Assembly: GCA_937951895.1 (NCBI GenBank)
Contig: CALFER010000028.1
Span: forward strand, 1 to 35,691
Source of the DNA: an uncultured bacterium
GTDB lineage: Bacteria; CSSED10-310; CALFER01
Reading direction: 5' to 3'
Length of the DNA stretch: 35,691 bases
A program made the translations under genes and the position numbers. Shown here one piece after another: positions 35,644 through 35,691 of the stretch. Numbering within the stretch: the stretch's first letter is position 1; each line of letters starts with the position of its first letter. Under the pieces are notes generated by a model. It had not been told where the DNA came from and made no database searches. It was given only the letters and a program-made list of their open reading frames with translations.

Positions 35644-35691
35644 ACTGAGCGCTAAGTGAAAACAGACGAGCATGGACGGTAGGCAAGCGCT
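35638..35691. other. Unassigned sequence after the A3 breakpoint
   Basis: From about 35638 the sequence no longer resembles A1 and supplies the stop codon of A3. It may be the end of an inserted element or of a rearranged region, but the window closes before this can be decided. Confidence 0.35.

Overview
The window looks like a chromosomal segment of an uncultivated bacterium with a fairly high GC content. Several start codons have clear AGGAGG-type ribosome binding sites. Most predicted promoters read TTGA(C/G)N, exactly 17 bases, then TATNAT. Large secreted beta-helix proteins with Thr-Pro linkers, together with short palindromic repeats, recall candidate phyla such as Sumerlaeota, Hydrogenedentota or Omnitrophota. 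That placement is an impression, not something the sequence proves.

The core is a cassette I do not recognise as a described system. It holds three large secreted proteins, called C, A and B here. C is read leftwards and A then B rightwards, from a shared divergent promoter region of about 155 bp. C has two beta-helix units, a Thr-Pro linker and a distinctive C-terminal domain. A has a Kelch propeller followed by a beta-helix. B has a beta-helix with a Thr-Pro linker. Unit 1 is C 2515-5832, A 5989-8703 and B 8715-10655. Unit 2 is C 10727-13942, A 14100-14680 and B 14692-16805. Unit 3 is C 30174-33317 and A 33472-35643. A collapsed unit in the opposite orientation lies at 26108-26463, and the end of another C gene lies at 3-140.

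The units are at different stages of decay. A1 has one in-frame amber codon. A2 has lost about 2 kb. B2 carries a 220-bp MITE-like insertion whose exact removal restores its frame. A3 loses homology at its 3' end. The inverted unit has shrunk to about 360 bp by deletions at short direct repeats. Two of the three C genes have a palindromic repeat inserted in frame just after the start codon. In units 1 and 2 the A promoter has 13 T residues inside its 17-base spacer; in unit 3 the tract is 6 T and the spacer 11. This suggests expression switching by tract length.

Ordinary genes lie between the cassettes. Positions 465-2476 hold two permeases of a BMP-type nucleoside ABC transporter, with their own promoter and no ATPase or binding protein in view. 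Positions 16894-26065 hold a tightly packed ten-gene operon: RDD, three small membrane proteins (two with zinc fingers), DUF4129, DUF4350, MoxR ATPase, DUF58, SpoIIM-like and a second RDD. Its first gene appears to be leaderless. Positions 26571-29900 hold a CdsA-like enzyme, an ATP-cone/uridine-kinase fusion and a membrane-anchored alpha/beta hydrolase. No tRNA, rRNA or CRISPR array was seen.
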